Notes: generated from the sequence alone by a model not told the origin. Shown: positions 44,717 through 58,884, counted from the first letter of the stretch. The stretch is 64,000 nt of DNA from Riptortus pedestris (GCA_019009955.1 CM032230.1:6664501-6728500), one strand, 5' to 3'. Made by a program: numbers and translations.

Positions 44717-44958
44717 AGTTCTACTCATGTTACATAAACAATACTCCGTTATAGACTCAACCACATTCTCCAAACCATAACTACCATAAATTGTTTTCAA
44801 GAGACCTTTATTATACGAGATACATGAAAATATGTTATGGTGACCCCCCCCCCTTCTAGTTCTTGGACTACTAAAATATGATTCATTGAGATAACAATTA
44901 TTCTGACTCATTATTAATTACAGTACTAGATATAGTAAATAGCTCTCAATAATCCCTC
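44717..44958 (+). mobile_element. H2 Helentron-like internal fragment
   Basis: TTCTACTCATGTTACATAAA through ..AGTAAATAGCTCTCAATAA matches the right-central part of H2. Both termini missing; it abuts the broken Tc1. Confidence 0.65.
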
Positions 44959-45160
44959 TGGATTTGTGCTGGCTGATGGAGGTCCATCATCAATGGAAGG
45001 ATCAAAAGGTCAAACACCTCCACTCTTAATACTTCTTTTATTACAGACAGAGTACTTTGGGGGCGAACCGTCCCATCATCAGTGCCTTAGAGTTGGTCCC
45101 TATTGAGCCAACATCTCCGGCGAGACTCTCCCTGCGTGAAGGACTTTTGGATTAACTTGG

Positions 45161-45377
45161 TTGTTATTTATTAACGTCCAATTTTTGCAACCAAGGCTAG
45201 TTGGGACGGGTTATCTACAGGTTACCACCTTTTTCTTCCAGGGCGTGACTAAGGATTTTATTTAATGAGTTAAGTCACTAAATAAATTCCTCTTCTCAGG
45301 CGAGTACCGAACTCGCCACTCTAGGTTCACCATGTGAAATTGAGGTCCTTGAGCTTTAATGGTTAACCTGAGCCCCC
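45161..45377 (-). mobile_element. tRNA-derived SINE, second good copy
   Basis: Same family as 10074-10300, with the head GGGGCTCAGGTTAACCATT on the minus strand. Flanks TTGGATTAACTT (45147-45158) and TTGGATTAATTC (45377-45388) form a near-identical target duplication. Confidence 0.8.
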
Positions 45378-45522
45378 TTGGATTAATTCAAGTTTACAAT
45401 AAAAAGATCATTTTGATATTTTTAACTTTGGTAAACAGCGAAAGAGTAGGCAGCTTAGTATCTCGTATTTCATTTTGTCTGTTGAAAATCCTTTTAGTTG
45501 TGCGACCCAGACTCGTGTAGCC

Positions 45523-46190
<668 letters not shown>

Positions 46191-46204
46191 TTAGTTTTTG
46201 GTCT

Positions 46205-48399
46205 TCAGTAGATCCCCATGATATTTGAAGACTGAACCATATAGCTCCTGTATCAACTAGTTCAGGGGAATCAAGTACCCTATATCACTTAGAAGGGACG
46301 GAACATATAGCCTGTATCAACTAGTTCAGGAATCATAGTACCCTATATAACAATTAGGAAGACGAACCATATAGCCTGTATTCAATTAGTTCAGGAATCA
46401 AGTACCATATATCACTTAGAAGACGGAACCATATAGCCTGTATCAATTAGTTTCAGGAAACAAGTACCCCTATCATCACTTAGATAAGAAGAACCATATT
46501 CAGCCCTGTATCAAACTAGTTCAGGAATCAAGTACCCTATATCAACTTTAGAAGACGAACCAATATAGACCTGTATCAATTAGTTCAGGAATACAAGTAC
46601 CCTATATCACTTCAGAAGACGAACCATATAGCCTGTATCAACTAGTTCAGGAGATCAGAGTACCCTATATCACTTAGAAGAGCGAAACCATATAGCCTGT
46701 CTCAACTAGTTCAGGAATCAAAGTACCCTATAATCACTTAGGAAAGACGAACCATATAGCCTGTATCAACTAGTTTCAAGGAATCAAGTACCCTATATCA
46801 CCTTAGAAGACGAACGCATATATCCTGTGATCAATTAGTTCAGGAATCAAGTAGCCCTAAATCACTTAGAAGACGAACCATAGTAAGCCTTGTATCAACT
46901 AGTTCAGGTAATCAAGTACCGCTATATCACTTAGACTTCTGAGAGACGAAAACCATATCAGCCTGCTATCAACTAGTTTACAGAATCAATCCTCGGCTAA
47001 TATCACTTAGAAGACGAATCCCATATAGCCCTGTATCCAAACTAGTTTCAGGAATCAAGTACCCTATATACACGTAGAAGACGAACCATATAGCCTGTAT
47101 CAACTAGTTCTCAGGAATCAATGTACCCTATATCAAATTAGACGGAAGACGTAAAACCATATAGCCTTTTATCAACTAGTTCAGGAAATCAAGTTACCCT
47201 ATATCACTTAGAAGACGAACCATATAGCCTGTATCAACTAGTTCACAGGAATCCAAGTACCCTATATCAACTTAGAAGACGAATCCATATAGCCTGTATC
47301 AATTAGTTCAGGAATCAAGTAACCTATATCACTTAGAAGACGAACCATTATAGGCTCCTGGTATCAACTAGTTCAGGAATCAAGTACCCTATATCACTTA
47401 GAAGAACGAAAAAAAAAACCATATAGCCTGCTAATCAATTAGTTCAGGAATCAAGTACCCTATATCACTTAGAAAGACGAACTCATATAGCCTGTATCAA
47501 TTAGGTTCAGGAATCTAAGCTACCCTATATATCACTTAGAAGACGAACCATATAAGCCTGTATCAGACTAGTTCAGGAAATCAAGTATCCCTACAATCAC
47601 TTAGACAGACGAACCATATAGCCTGTATCAAACTAGTTCCAGGAATCGAAGTTATCCCTATATCACTTAGAAGACGAACCATATAGCCTGTATCAACTAG
47701 TTCAGGAAATCCAAGTACCCTATATTCACTTAGAAGAACGAACCATATAGCCTGTATCAACTAGTTCAGGAATTCCAAGGTACCCTATCATCACTTAGAA
47801 GACGAAACCATATAGCCTGTATCCACTAGTTCAGGAATCAAGTTACCCTATAATCACTTAGAAGGACGAACCATATAGCCTGTTATCAACTTAGTTCAGG
47901 ATTCAAGTTACCACTATATCACTTTAGCAGGAACGAACCATATAGCCTGTTATCAACTAGTTAAGGAATCAAGTAAAACCCCCTATTATCACTTAGAAGA
48001 ACGAAACCATATTTAGCCTGTATCAATTAGTTCAGGGAATCAAGTACCCTAATATCACTTAGAAGACGAACCCATATAGTCCTGTATTCAAACTAGTTCA
48101 GGAATCAAGTACCCTATATCACTTAAGAAGACGAACCATATAGAACCTGTATCAAACTAGTTCAGGAATCAAGTACCCTCTATAGTCAATTCAGAAGACG
48201 AACCATATAAGGCCTGTATCAAACTAGTTCAGGAATCAAAGTACCCTATATCACTTAGAAGGACGAACCATATAGCCTGTCTCAATTAGTTCAGGAATCA
48301 AGTACCCTATATCACTTAGAAGACGAACCATATTAGCCTGTATCAAACTAGTTCAGGAATCAAGTACCCTAATATATCACTTAGAAGACGAACTATATA
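46205..48399 (+). repeat. 60-bp satellite array, left arm, error-rich
   Basis: About 35 units of a 60-base monomer (CCTGTATCAACTAGTTCAGG..AAGTACCCTATATCACTTAG..GACGAACCATATAG). Nearly every unit has one or more single-base insertions or doublings, including an A run at about 47406-47414, so phase drifts. The right arm (52190-52977) has exact 60-base spacing. The pattern fits uncorrected long-read sequence better than biological decay. Confidence 0.9.
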
Positions 48400-48401
48400 T
48401 A

Positions 48402-51400
48402 GAACGTTTCACTTCGAGATGGCAGTATGTATTTTCAATGGGGTGCTCTGTCTCCCTCTTGCATATGCCTCGCTAGATAGCTCTGTCCTCCTCCCTCCGT
48501 GCGGCGTTGCCGCTATATCTCAAAGTTGTCCAATTTTTACGGGAAAAATTCTGTAACGTTCAGAATTTATCGCTCCATCTGCCTATGCTAAAAATTTATC
48601 AAGAAAATAAAATCTGTTTTTGCAATTAATTGTTTTTTGTCCATTTTTTACATAAAAGTTTTAATGGAAATTCTTGTTTCTCTCGTCACTGTGATCTTAT
48701 TTTTTAAGATATTAGTTTGAAATTCGACATGAAGTTAGTATATATTATCTTTATTCGTAGCAAGGAACAATTTTTTTTTCAACGACATTCCTTTCCATGT
48801 TTTTGCCATAATAAAAATAAAAATTGAGAAATCCTATTTTTAAAAAGTAGCCTGCGGGGAATTTCCGTTCTATAATTGTTTATTAAATTTTATTTATACT
48901 CCTTCTAAAGAGGACAATTCAAATTTAATTTTGAGCCTCCTCCGAACATTATGGGACGCTGACAACTGATGCAATTAATGTTTATATGTTGTGGGAGCGT
49001 CGCGGCACGGCGGCAGGAGGAGAGCTGGACCCCCCCGGCTCTCTCCCGCCCGCTCTCCCGTTCTTTCTTATAACTGTCTATTCTACCATGATTATTTAAA
49101 AAGCCTCAACTCAGAAATTGTAAATTTTACTGGGAAGCACTTTTTTTATTAATCTTTTTAATGTGATTTGAAGTTAATAACTTAAATATATCTTTCAAAA
49201 TGTAATTTTCGACAAAAATTGGAGTTAAGGCCTTTTATAAACTGAGAGCAATAGAGGACTGTGAACAAACAGGATTGGGATGATTATTTATAACAATAAT
49301 ATTAATATATATCTTTAATCCATTAATAATTATTCATTATAATCATAATTATAGTTGCATAATTAAAAAATAAAACCATTTTAATCAAAGAAATTCCTAA
49401 TAAAAATCTTTAATGACCTTCAAAAATGTCTATTGAAAGCAACTTAATTTTAGAGTATCTAATTTCTTAGCCCATCTGCCAAGGAGAAGAAGCCTATTAA
49501 ATTTAACGTTTAAAGAAAAAACTATCCATTTAGATTATTGGCCAAAATAGTCAAAATCTTAACAACAACAACAATCAAAACAAAAAGCACGAAAATGTAA
49601 TATTATATTAAGAAAATATAATATTATATTAGGTGCTATATAAAAACATCAGTACTTGTTTCTTCGTCTGACAGAGGGTATCAAATCTCCGCTCATTTCC
49701 TTTGCGAGAAGTCTCCGTTTAAGCGATTGAGTGGAGGATCATGGACCTCGCTCGACCCCAAGTCGTATTATGTGAAAGCGCTCTAAATCGTCTTGTATCT
49801 CATCTGCCGTCCACATCGCCTCCTCTATTTTTTTAACATGCTCCGCGTGATTTGCTGCCCAATTTTCAGATTTGATCATTCTCATAGCCTTTCCCTTATC
49901 AATGCTGCCATTTCATTCTTTTGAAACCGGGTAATGGTTCATGGCTACATAGGTGCTTCACTTGAGGCCCACACAAGTTCTACTTGGATGTAACTCGCAA
50001 TGGTATAGGGTGGCAACCGGAGAACTTGACAGTTACTTCTTTCGGCCAATAGTGTACTTCTCTTTACGTAATGTACTTGGTTTTGTGAAAGTTCACTAAT
50101 TCCAGCAAAGAGTCCCTCTTTAAGCTAGTCCGCCTTCAAATGAGTCTATATTTAGAATTCCTGCCATCTCCTGAAGCTCTATCTTAAGTGCTTTTTGGAC
50201 TATGGGGATTTGTTCTTGGCGCCCCGAGAATGGTACGAAGGCGTTGTCCATAACAATTACGGTCCCTTCGGGAACATTTGGGGGTAGTAGCTGTTCTTGA
50301 AACCATCCTTTTCGATAAACTATTCACCATCCATTTCCTCGTGTGGCATCTGCTGTATTTCTTTTTACATAAGAATGTAAAACTATGCTCCGCAGAACGA
50401 ACCCTTGCTCGCCTCCAGCATTAACCAGCGCAAATCTCGGTCCTCGTGCTGTGGGTTGCTTCAGACCAAGGCTGATTGACCTGCGAGAAGGAGAATGCGT
50501 CTCGACGCCTGTACCGACATAATATGTTTGTCCCTCCTTGTACTCGTTTTATAGTGTGCCCATCGTTGACCCCAGCCGTCTCGTCAAGGTATACAACATA
50601 CAGTCCATCTGCTCTTGCTTTCCGGATTCTTCGTAAATATTTATGCCTCCACGAAATCAACTCATCTTTCTCAGTTAGTAACGCGTTGGTTCTTTCTTTT
50701 TTCGAAGGCAAAACCAATATCGACGAGTGTCTAAGGTATACAACATACAGTGTTGTTCGAGAAAATTTAGGCAAATCTTCATCCGATTTCATGTTGGTTA
50801 ATAATAAATTCAAATTCGGGGGAATGTTCTGGAAATAAAAGCTGTGAACCTTCTGGCGGATAGCCGATAATACAAAAGAATCATACTTGACTAATCGAAA
50901 ATCCTTTCTTTGAACTTTTAGACATTTTCTTTTCTTTGTGGGAGTTGTGAATGGGCCTTGGCTGCTTCTTTTAATTATCCTATAAACAGTTCGCTTTGAA
51001 ACTCCCGTGGCATTACATGTTTCGTTCACAGCTTTGTTCACAGTGTAATTCCGTCTGAAGTAGTTATATACGTTGAAAACTATACCTTGCTCTTTGCTGC
51101 GAAGTTGTTCCCCCTGTTTTCGTCGCTTTTGAACTGCTGATGAAGTTCCAGGTTCAGCCATCTTCAACGAAAATCGGATGCGCAACTAAATGTCCTAACC
51201 CTTATACGAAATCCTATCGGATTGTTATCACAAATAGATGACCAAAAAAATTGAAAGGACTACTTGTAAAACTTCACTGAACTGGATGTGTACCATTGTA
51301 TAGTAAAATAAGAATGTCATGTTAAGGAAAGAGAGAATTATTAGAAATATGTTTCCATACTTACATTAGGTGTTATTTAAAAAAATGTAAACGTTTGGAG

Positions 51401-52187
51401 AACAATGTATTCTAAACATTATTTTGCCATCCTCCTTACAACTTTGAAAGAAAATAACATTTCACAGAAGCACAAAAAATTTTGAAAATAATAAAATACC
51501 AAACCATAGAGTAACTTGTCGTTTTTATTATTAAACTGAAATTTGTATGCAGGCTTGGGTAGCTGAACGGCAGAGCAGGCGGGAGAGAGCCAGGGGGTCC
51601 AGCTCTCCTCTTGCCGCCGCGCCGCGATGCTCGCACAACAAATAAACATTAATTGCATCAGTTGTAATCGACCCATAATGTTCGGAGGAGGCTCAAAAAT
51701 AAATTTGAACTGTCCTTTTTAAAAGGATTATGACAAAACATAATAAACTATTATAGAACGAAAATTCCCCGCAGGCTACTTTTTTAAAATTGGATTTCAC
51801 AATTTTTATTTTTATTATGGAAAAAACATGATAAGGAATGACATTTTAAAAAAAAATTGTTCCTTGTAACGAATATAGATAACATAAACTAACTTCGTAT
51901 AGAATTTCAAACAAATATCTTAAAAAATATGATCGCAGTGACGAGAGAAACAAGAATTTCCATTAAATTTTTTAGGTAAAAAATTGGCACAATACAATTT
52001 ATTTCGATTGTGTATCTTGTTTTGTTGATTTATTCTTAGTATAGGCCGATAGAAGATTAAATTCTGCACATTTCAGAATTTTTCCCGAGTTTTTCAGAAA
52101 TTTGGCGGATTCTTAAAAAATATGATCGCAGTGACGAGAATTGGCAACAGGGCACGAGATCTACTGCCATCTCGAAGTGAAACGCGC
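48402..52187 (-). mobile_element. Tc1/IS630-type element with very long terminal inverted repeats, inserted in the satellite
   Basis: Left end GAACGTTTCACTTCGAGATG and right-end complement GCGCGTTTCACTTCGAGATG, with TA duplications at 48400-48401 and 52188-52189. Inverted similarity extends to about 49070 on the left and begins about 51555 on the right (over 600 bases), including the GC-rich ..GGGGGTCCAGCTCTCC.. block. The subterminal 48430-48520 differs between arms. The right arm repeats a CTTAAAAAATATGATCGCAG phrase at 51919 and 52112. Satellite monomers continue on both sides. Confidence 0.85.
49690..51160 (-). pseudogene. Tc1/IS630-type transposase, disabled
   Basis: Starts at MAEPGTSSAVQKRRKQGEQL (ATG near 51160). 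The 254-residue open frame to 50421 contains a helix-turn-helix (..NATGVSKRTVYRII..), FSRTTLY, and the first catalytic Asp in VVYLDETAGVNDGHT. A second catalytic region, VIVMDNAFVPF (usual form DNAPYH), appears near 50250 in another frame. A third, LPPYTIASYIQVELVWA, appears near 50000. Several frameshifts and altered catalytic surroundings show it is dead. An internal YVVYLRHSSI segment repeats the VVYLDE wording and may be a small duplication. Confidence 0.75.
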
Positions 52188-52189
52188 TA

Positions 52190-52977
52190 TAGCCTGTATC
52201 AATTAGTTGAGGATTCAAGTACCCTATATCACTTAGAAGACGAACCATATAGCCTGTATCAATTAGTTGAGGAATCAAGTACCCTATATCACTTAGAAGA
52301 CGAACCATATAGCCTGTATCAATTAGTTCGGGAATCAAGTAACCTATATCACTTAGAAGACGAACCATATAGCCTGTATCAATTAGTTGAGGATTCAAGT
52401 ACCCTATATCACTTAGAAGACGAACCATATAGCCTGTATCAATTAGTTCAGGAATCAAGTACCCTATATCACTTAGAAGACGAACCATATAGCCTGTATC
52501 AATTAGTTCAGGAATCAAGTACCCTATATCACTTAGAAGACGAACCATATAGCCTGTATCAACTAGTTCAGGAATCAAGTACCCTATATCACTTAGAAGA
52601 CGAACCATATAGCCTGTATCAATTAGTTCAGGAATCAAGTACCCTATATCACTTAGAAGACGAACCATATAGCCTGTATCAACTAGTTGAGGAATCAAGT
52701 ACCCTATATCACTTAGAAGACGAACCATATAGCCTGTATCAACTAGTTGAGGAATCAAGTACCCTATATCACTTAGAAGACGAACCATATAGCCTGTATC
52801 AATTAGTTCAGGAATCAAGTACCCTATATCACTTAGAAGACGAACCATATAACCTGTATCAATTAGTTCAGGAATCAAGTACCCTATATCACTTAGAAGA
52901 CGAACCATATAGCCTGTATCAATTAGTTCGGGAATCAAGTACCCTATATCACTTAGAAGACGAACCATATAGCCTGT
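52190..52977 (+). repeat. 60-bp satellite array, right arm, 13 clean units
   Basis: Thirteen units with exact 60-base spacing and a few variants (TTCAGG/TTGAGG/TTCGGG, CAACTA/CAATTA, ACCC/AACC). Because 60 is divisible by three, both strands stay open for more than 300 codons; these frames are not taken as genes. Confidence 0.95.
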
Positions 52978-53037
52978 GTACACCCGCCAAAACCTATAAG
53001 AAAAGATGGCTGCAGAACGTAATTAGTAAACTAACAA

Positions 53038-53698
53038 AAGTCCGTCACGCAGGGGCGGCCTAAACTAAACAGATTTCCCCCGTGAAGTTTTACACTAGAG
53101 AAATCTGCCTAATAACAACTGTAGTAGTAAGAAACCTCTAAACCTAAAACATTATTTAGGACGTAATAACCCAGTAGTTTCTAGCCCCAAAAAACAGTTA
53201 ACCTAACCTCTAAACCTAGTCACGAGGGACGAATTGTTATGGAAACGGCCACCAGAGCTCTCGGCGGAAATTCCGAACAGCCTATTGGTGACCACACGCA
53301 GAATACAAATGCAAATATCTCGGTTAATATTCAAGATAGAGAAAACATGTATATAACAATATTTATAGTAAATTTAATTTGCAATAAGATTGATTCTGTA
53401 CAATTTTTTTATTTTTTTTGTATAGTAACGGAGATATTTCGAATTTTCGAAAATCCTCCCCTCTAAACCCCCCCCTCCCACTGGTCCGATTTCAGCCGTT
53501 AACGAACTTGATCTTTCTTTATACATAAAACGACTAAATATCGAGTTTGGTACCGATCAAACAAAAATTGCGACCGCTATAGCGGTAACAGACATTTATG
53601 TAACATGAGTAGAAAGGGGACATTTAAAGAAATTTTTCGAAATCGCGTCATGAGAACGACCGCAATAGCTGATTTCCCTTAGGGGAAATCTGCTAAAA
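53038..53698 (-). mobile_element. H2 Helentron-like element without (TA)n
   Basis: Reverse H2 from AGTCCGTCACGCAGGGGCGG to GGGGAAATCTGCTAAAA. The usual TA tract is replaced by ACAGACATTTATGTAACATG. It carries a distinct right-side subfamily segment (53130-53290). Confidence 0.78.
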
Positions 53699-54375
53699 TG
53701 GTGACCACTCTATGTGTCTAAAAGGCATTTAGCCTCTGTGGAGGTGTTAATAGCCAACCTAGGTCCATTTCTGAGTCAGTGAAGAACTTCGTAGCAGTGA
53801 TGTGAAGATTATTTCTTTGTGCTCCGCAAGAATTGAAGAGTTGGCTCAGAAGTAATGCCCCTGACAACTCGGTATTGCCATCGGTTTAATCGGGGCTAAT
53901 TTAGTTTTGCCTTTATCAAGTAGATTCTACAATCAGTTGATGACCTTGACACAAGATAGATAACGGTAGAATAGAACCTCTCTGCGAAGCGTAGCTGAAG
54001 CCCAGTAGTTGCATTTATATTGTATTATGTTGAATAATACAGCGTGCGATTCTGATCTGAAGAAGAAATGAAGCTAGTCTAAGAAATGAAGCCACCTGAA
54101 GAAATGGTTACTGAAGGAAGCTCATCCCAAGAATTTGGTGATCCACAAATCCTACTAGATTGTCTTGGCATAAAAGACAATGGGTCTAACAAATCCCAAT
54201 GCATCATAAATACGAGCAATGGCAGACCAGACCGCCCTCTTGGAGGGGTACCTAGATGGAGAAGAAATCTCATAGATAAAGCATTTATAACTCCATTGCA
54301 TTCCAAGTAACAAAGTCTGTTACTCCCTGTATATTTTTTGGAGAGATTCAGGAACAGAAAACATATCACATGGTA
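53699..54375. other. no gene recognised
   Basis: More balanced base composition than its surroundings, but I find no family. An open stretch 54086-54310 lacks recognisable features. Confidence 0.3.
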
Positions 54376-54957
54376 TACATTAATTCTCCATCTTGAATAT
54401 TAATCGAAATATTTCCATTTTTCAGCCTTCTGCAAACACCCACCATTACTCATGTTACATAAATAATACTCAGTTATGTAATAAACCATATTATTCCAAG
54501 CTTAAATATCAGTGATATTGTTTCCAAGAGACCTTTATTATACGAGATACATGCAAATATGTTCTGGTGAACCCCTCCCCCGTCTTACTATGTTCTTGGA
54601 TTACTAAAATTAGACTGATTGCGATGAAACTGATTCTGATTCATTATAAATTACAATACTAGATATAGTAAATAGTTTTCAATAAAATTAATATGTTACA
54701 TTCTGAAATAATTCAGTAAGTGTTTTTCTTTCCGGTGAGAGATTGCCTGACCAATTTGATTACATTTCAGACGCTTCCCGCCGGGAGGTAACTAAAATTG
54801 ACTGAAAGATCTCTTTATTACCGTTTGTAATTATTTACTTACTATTCACTGTGGTTTTGTGCTGCCAGTGTGATTTGAACATATTGTTATTTAATCTATT
54901 ACAAAACTTCTCGAGAGAAATCTGCATATTTTACCACGCCCCTGCGTGACGTACTTT
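54376..54957 (+). mobile_element. H2 Helentron-like right half
   Basis: Begins at ATTCTCCATCTTGAATATTA and ends AAATCTGCATATTTTACCAC with CGCCCCTGCGTGACGTAC. Left half missing. Confidence 0.75.
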
Positions 54958-55637
54958 TCTTAATTTGTGTTTTTAAGCAAGAGATGTGGCATTTATTTGG
55001 CAGAATGTTTTGAATGGAATTGTTCTAAATCTTTTTATTATTCTGTTGGCCATCAATCTTTGAACGCTCTCCTTTTTTCTAATTTATATTGTCGTGCGAC
55101 AAGACTATTGGACAATATGCCATATTGTCATTGCTGATTGAACAGTTGGTCAACAAGATTATCTGTAAAGAGCACCCAAGCCATTCTAGCACCAGTAGTT
55201 AATAGATTGATATGTTTCGCTAATTTTGTTTCCAGAAACATCGATAGCTTGCATTCCAATAATTCTTACAATCCTCCCCCCCCCCTCTCTCTCTTATTCT
55301 TAGCCGGAATCTAATCATTGAAATATATCTGAATTCACGAGAAAACTAATATTGAGGGAGGAAACAGGGATAACAAAAAGTAAGCACCGAAGCGTACCTA
55401 CGAGAGAATATATCTATTCTAATCGAATCAACCTCCCCAGAATGCTTGAGGTATATCTAGAAGCAGTATTATTACCTCTGAAATAGCAAATATTCCAACG
55501 AATATTATCCTGGAGTTTCCAAATAACAAAATAATTCATCTGACGAAATTATATTCATGAAGAACTAACGACATGTTTGCAAACGGCTTCGTTCAATCAG
55601 AAGTTCCTATTTTCCTGACTCATCGTCAAGATAAAAA
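54958..55637. other. no gene recognised
   Basis: Contains a C/T run at 55276-55300. No supported coding sequence. Confidence 0.35.
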
Positions 55638-55732
55638 AAGTCCGTCACGCGGGGGCTGCCTAAACTAAGCAGATTTCCCACGTGACGTTTTACAATAGAG
55701 AAATCTGCCTACTAATAACGGCAGTAGTGGTA
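55638..55732 (-). mobile_element. H2 right-end fragment abutting H1
   Basis: AAGTCCGTCACGCGGGGGCT to AGAGAAATCTGCCTACTAAT. It is followed directly by H1 sequence, so one element was broken by the other. Confidence 0.65.
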
Positions 55733-57214
55733 ATGGTATATTTTTGGCAAGGCTTTACTTTGCACAATATTTTGACATTTATGCGTTCCAGTGTTTAGGG
55801 TTAATACCCGTTGTTGGCATTTTTTAATAATAAAATCATTTTTTTATGTAAGATTTCCCGTCTCCTGTGCATTATGCATAGATTTGAATTATTAAGGAGA
55901 AAATATTGCCATACATTTGAATTAATTTTTTCAGGTGAGGTACCTGGTAGTTTGTTGAGCAAAAGAAGTGTTGAGCAAATTTCTCTAAATAACAAAATAA
56001 ACAACTTTTGTTATGTGCATATTTGCCGAAACCCCAATAGGAAATCATTATTATTAATTTCAGGCCTTCCTTATAACCCCCACTCCTGCCCGTCCCTAGA
56101 AATGTTAGTATAGCTTATTATAATGAAGGCTTTAGTACAAATTCACATACCGAGTTTGGTTTAATTCGGTTGAGTCTTTATTGTATGAGCCAAATAAAAT
56201 TGTGGACTCCCGCTTTAGTTTATAGCGTATAACTCATTTATGCTTCCGTATACGGCACAAGTGCATACAACAAACGTTACTCTAAATAACAAAATAAACA
56301 ACTTTTGTAATGTGCATATTTGCTGAAAAAGCAATAGGAAACGAAATATCGCTATTTTTAATTTCAGGCCTCCCTTATAACCCCCACTCCTACCCGTCCC
56401 TAGAAATGTTAGTATGGCTTATTATAAGGAAATAGTTAGTATTAATTCACATAGCGAGTTTGGTTTAGTTCGGTTGAGTCTTTTGTGCCAAATATAATTG
56501 TGGACTCCAGCTATAGTTCTTAGCGTATTACTCATTTATACTTCTGTATACGGCAAAAGTGCATATAACAAAATAAACAACTTTTGTTATGTGCATATTT
56601 GCTGAAAAAGCAATAGGAAACGAAATATCGCTATTTTTAATTTCAGGCCTCCCTTATAACCCCCACTCCTGCCCGTCCCTAGAAATGTTAGTATGGCTTA
56701 TTATAAGGAAATCGTTAGTATTAATTCACATAGCGAGTTTGGTTTAGTTCGGTTGTGTCTTTTGTGCCAAATAAAATTGTGGACTCCCGCTATAGTGTTT
56801 AGCGTATAACTCATTTATACTTCCGTATACGGCAAAAGTGCATATAACAAAAGGTACTCTAAATTACAAAATAAACAACTTTTGTTATGTGCATATTTGC
56901 TGAAAAAGCAATAGGAAATGAAATATCGCTATTTTTAATTTCAGGCTTCCCTTATAACCCCCACTCCTGTTCGTCTTAGAGAATATTAATATAGCCTAAA
57001 GTCTAAGTTGGGCTAGTAGTAATGTACATACCAAGTTTCATAAAATTCGGTTCAGCAACAACATAAAAAGGTAACAAACAAATAAACAAACAAACAGACA
57101 CGAAAGAAATAAAATGTAGTTATGGTGTCTATGACATGTGAAACGAAAAGTTATCGTGAATTTTCGCGAAAAAAATCAATGTACAGACAGAGGTTACAAT
57201 TTTATATATATATA
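55733..57214 (-). mobile_element. H1 Helitron-like element lacking its 3' hairpin
   Basis: Reverse copy with four internal units (CACTCC.. at 56081, 56385, 56664 and 56962, periods 279-304). The 5' end (..AGGTTACAATTTTATATA) meets (TA)n at about 57203. The terminal GCGAAGCCGGG..CTAG is missing. Confidence 0.75.
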
Positions 57215-57216
57215 TA

Positions 57217-58884
57217 TAGGGTGTCCCCAAACCAAACGGCCAAACTTTAGGGATCGATAGAGGATCGAAAAACTAAAACAAAAAGTCCTCTGGCATATGC
57301 CTCGTTTTCGAGAAAATCACAAAAAACTAAAAATAGTTGTGCAAAAACTATTTAAGGCCAATGGAAGAGCGGATTTTATTCCTTGAATGAATTTTAGCAA
57401 TAAATGTTATTCCAATACAATTATTCTATTCTAATCTTATACTAACAGAAAGGTAATTGAAAAAAAAAAATATATTTTTATTAAGAAAAAATAATAAATA
57501 CTTTTTTATTCAAATATTCATAGTATAAAAAAATTGCCTATTTAAAGTAGATAACATTATGAACAATAACTGAAGATTAAAACATAAAAAAGGATTAAAA
57601 ATTTAGAAAATTAATAAAATAATTAAATATTCTTACATGGAAAACATAAATGTTTCAGTTTTTATATGGGTCTACCTTAGTGAGAAAAAAAAACCTGAAA
57701 ATTTTGAAGGTTTTACCTTCTCTAAAATTACATCGTTAATTTCTAAAGCGTCAACGTAAATGTTGTTCGAAGTGCTGGCCTCTCGCTGCAATACATGCAT
57801 CACATCGCGTACTCACAGATCGCACTGCATCTAAACATTGTTCTGCGGTGAGCTGGTTGCAAACCATTCTGATGCGCTCGATGAGGTCATCCCTTGTGCG
57901 GACGGGCTCTCAGTAGACATTTTCTTTCACGTATCCCCACACGAAGAAATCTAGTGGCGTGAGGTCCGGAGAACGGGGAGGCCAAGGCACCGTCGCTTCG
58001 TCCGGCCAGATTACTTTCGAACTTAAGTTTACATCAATTTGCAATTGTTCTTTGTACCAATTACAAAAATTTAATCGGCGGGGATAATCAGCGGGTATTA
58101 AATTTTGTATCTTTTGTACATGGTAAGCATGCCTGCGGTCAGCCCTTAATGTGCGCCCAATGGTTGTCTTTGGTATGCTTAGAACTGAAGCAGCTCTCCG
58201 GACGCTTGTGCCAGGGTTGGTATTGAAGTGCCTCAGTATCCTCTCCCTCCACCTCAGATCGGCTACCATCGTAGCCTGCATACGGTTTCCACGACGATTA
58301 CATGAGAAGGACCCAGTCTCTCGAAGCCTTCTGAAAGTGCTGGTAAAAACACCTCTGTGTGGGGGTTCTCGGTCAGGAAACCGTCTGCGATATTCCCGAA
58401 CTGCCTGACGTGCATTGCCATCGCAGAATCCGTAGACGTAGACAATGTCCGCGTATTCAGAGCTGGTAAATCTAGCCATATCTGTTGACTTCACTGAACA
58501 GTACTAGCAACACCACTAATGTGAGAATGCGAGGCTGGATTCCCCCCCAAAAAGGATTAAAATGATAGTAAACATTTTAATCCTTTCTTTTTAAGTTTAA
58601 ACACTCAACCTAGACGTTTTATTGATAAGGAAAGCGTGAGAATATTCATTTTTTCTAAATTTACTCCTCGTAAATTAAAAAATTAAGCTTACTCAAAAAG
58701 CCGATAGTTTTTTGTAATTTAAATACATTATTAAAAAAAATGCACTTTTTGCACAACAATTTTCAGTTTTTTGTGATTTTCTCAAAAACGAAGCGAAAAC
58801 GAGGCATATGCCAGAGGACTTTTTTTCTTAGTTTTTCGATCCTCTATCGATCCCTGAAGTTTGACCGTTTGGTTTGGGGACACC

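Noticed and set aside
50476..50838. 120-codon + strand open frame
   Set aside because: Antisense shadow of the Tc1/IS630-type transposase at 49690-51160.
48402..52187. The two long inverted arms as an assembly-induced palindrome
   Set aside because: The arms differ by many substitutions and have distinct subterminal sequence. They end with transposon-like termini and TA duplications, so a real element is the better explanation.
52057..53063. Two >300-codon open frames, one per strand, across the 60-bp satellite
   Set aside because: The 60-base monomer is divisible by three and happens to lack stops in these frames. The frames start in transposon or flanking sequence and have no independent gene evidence.
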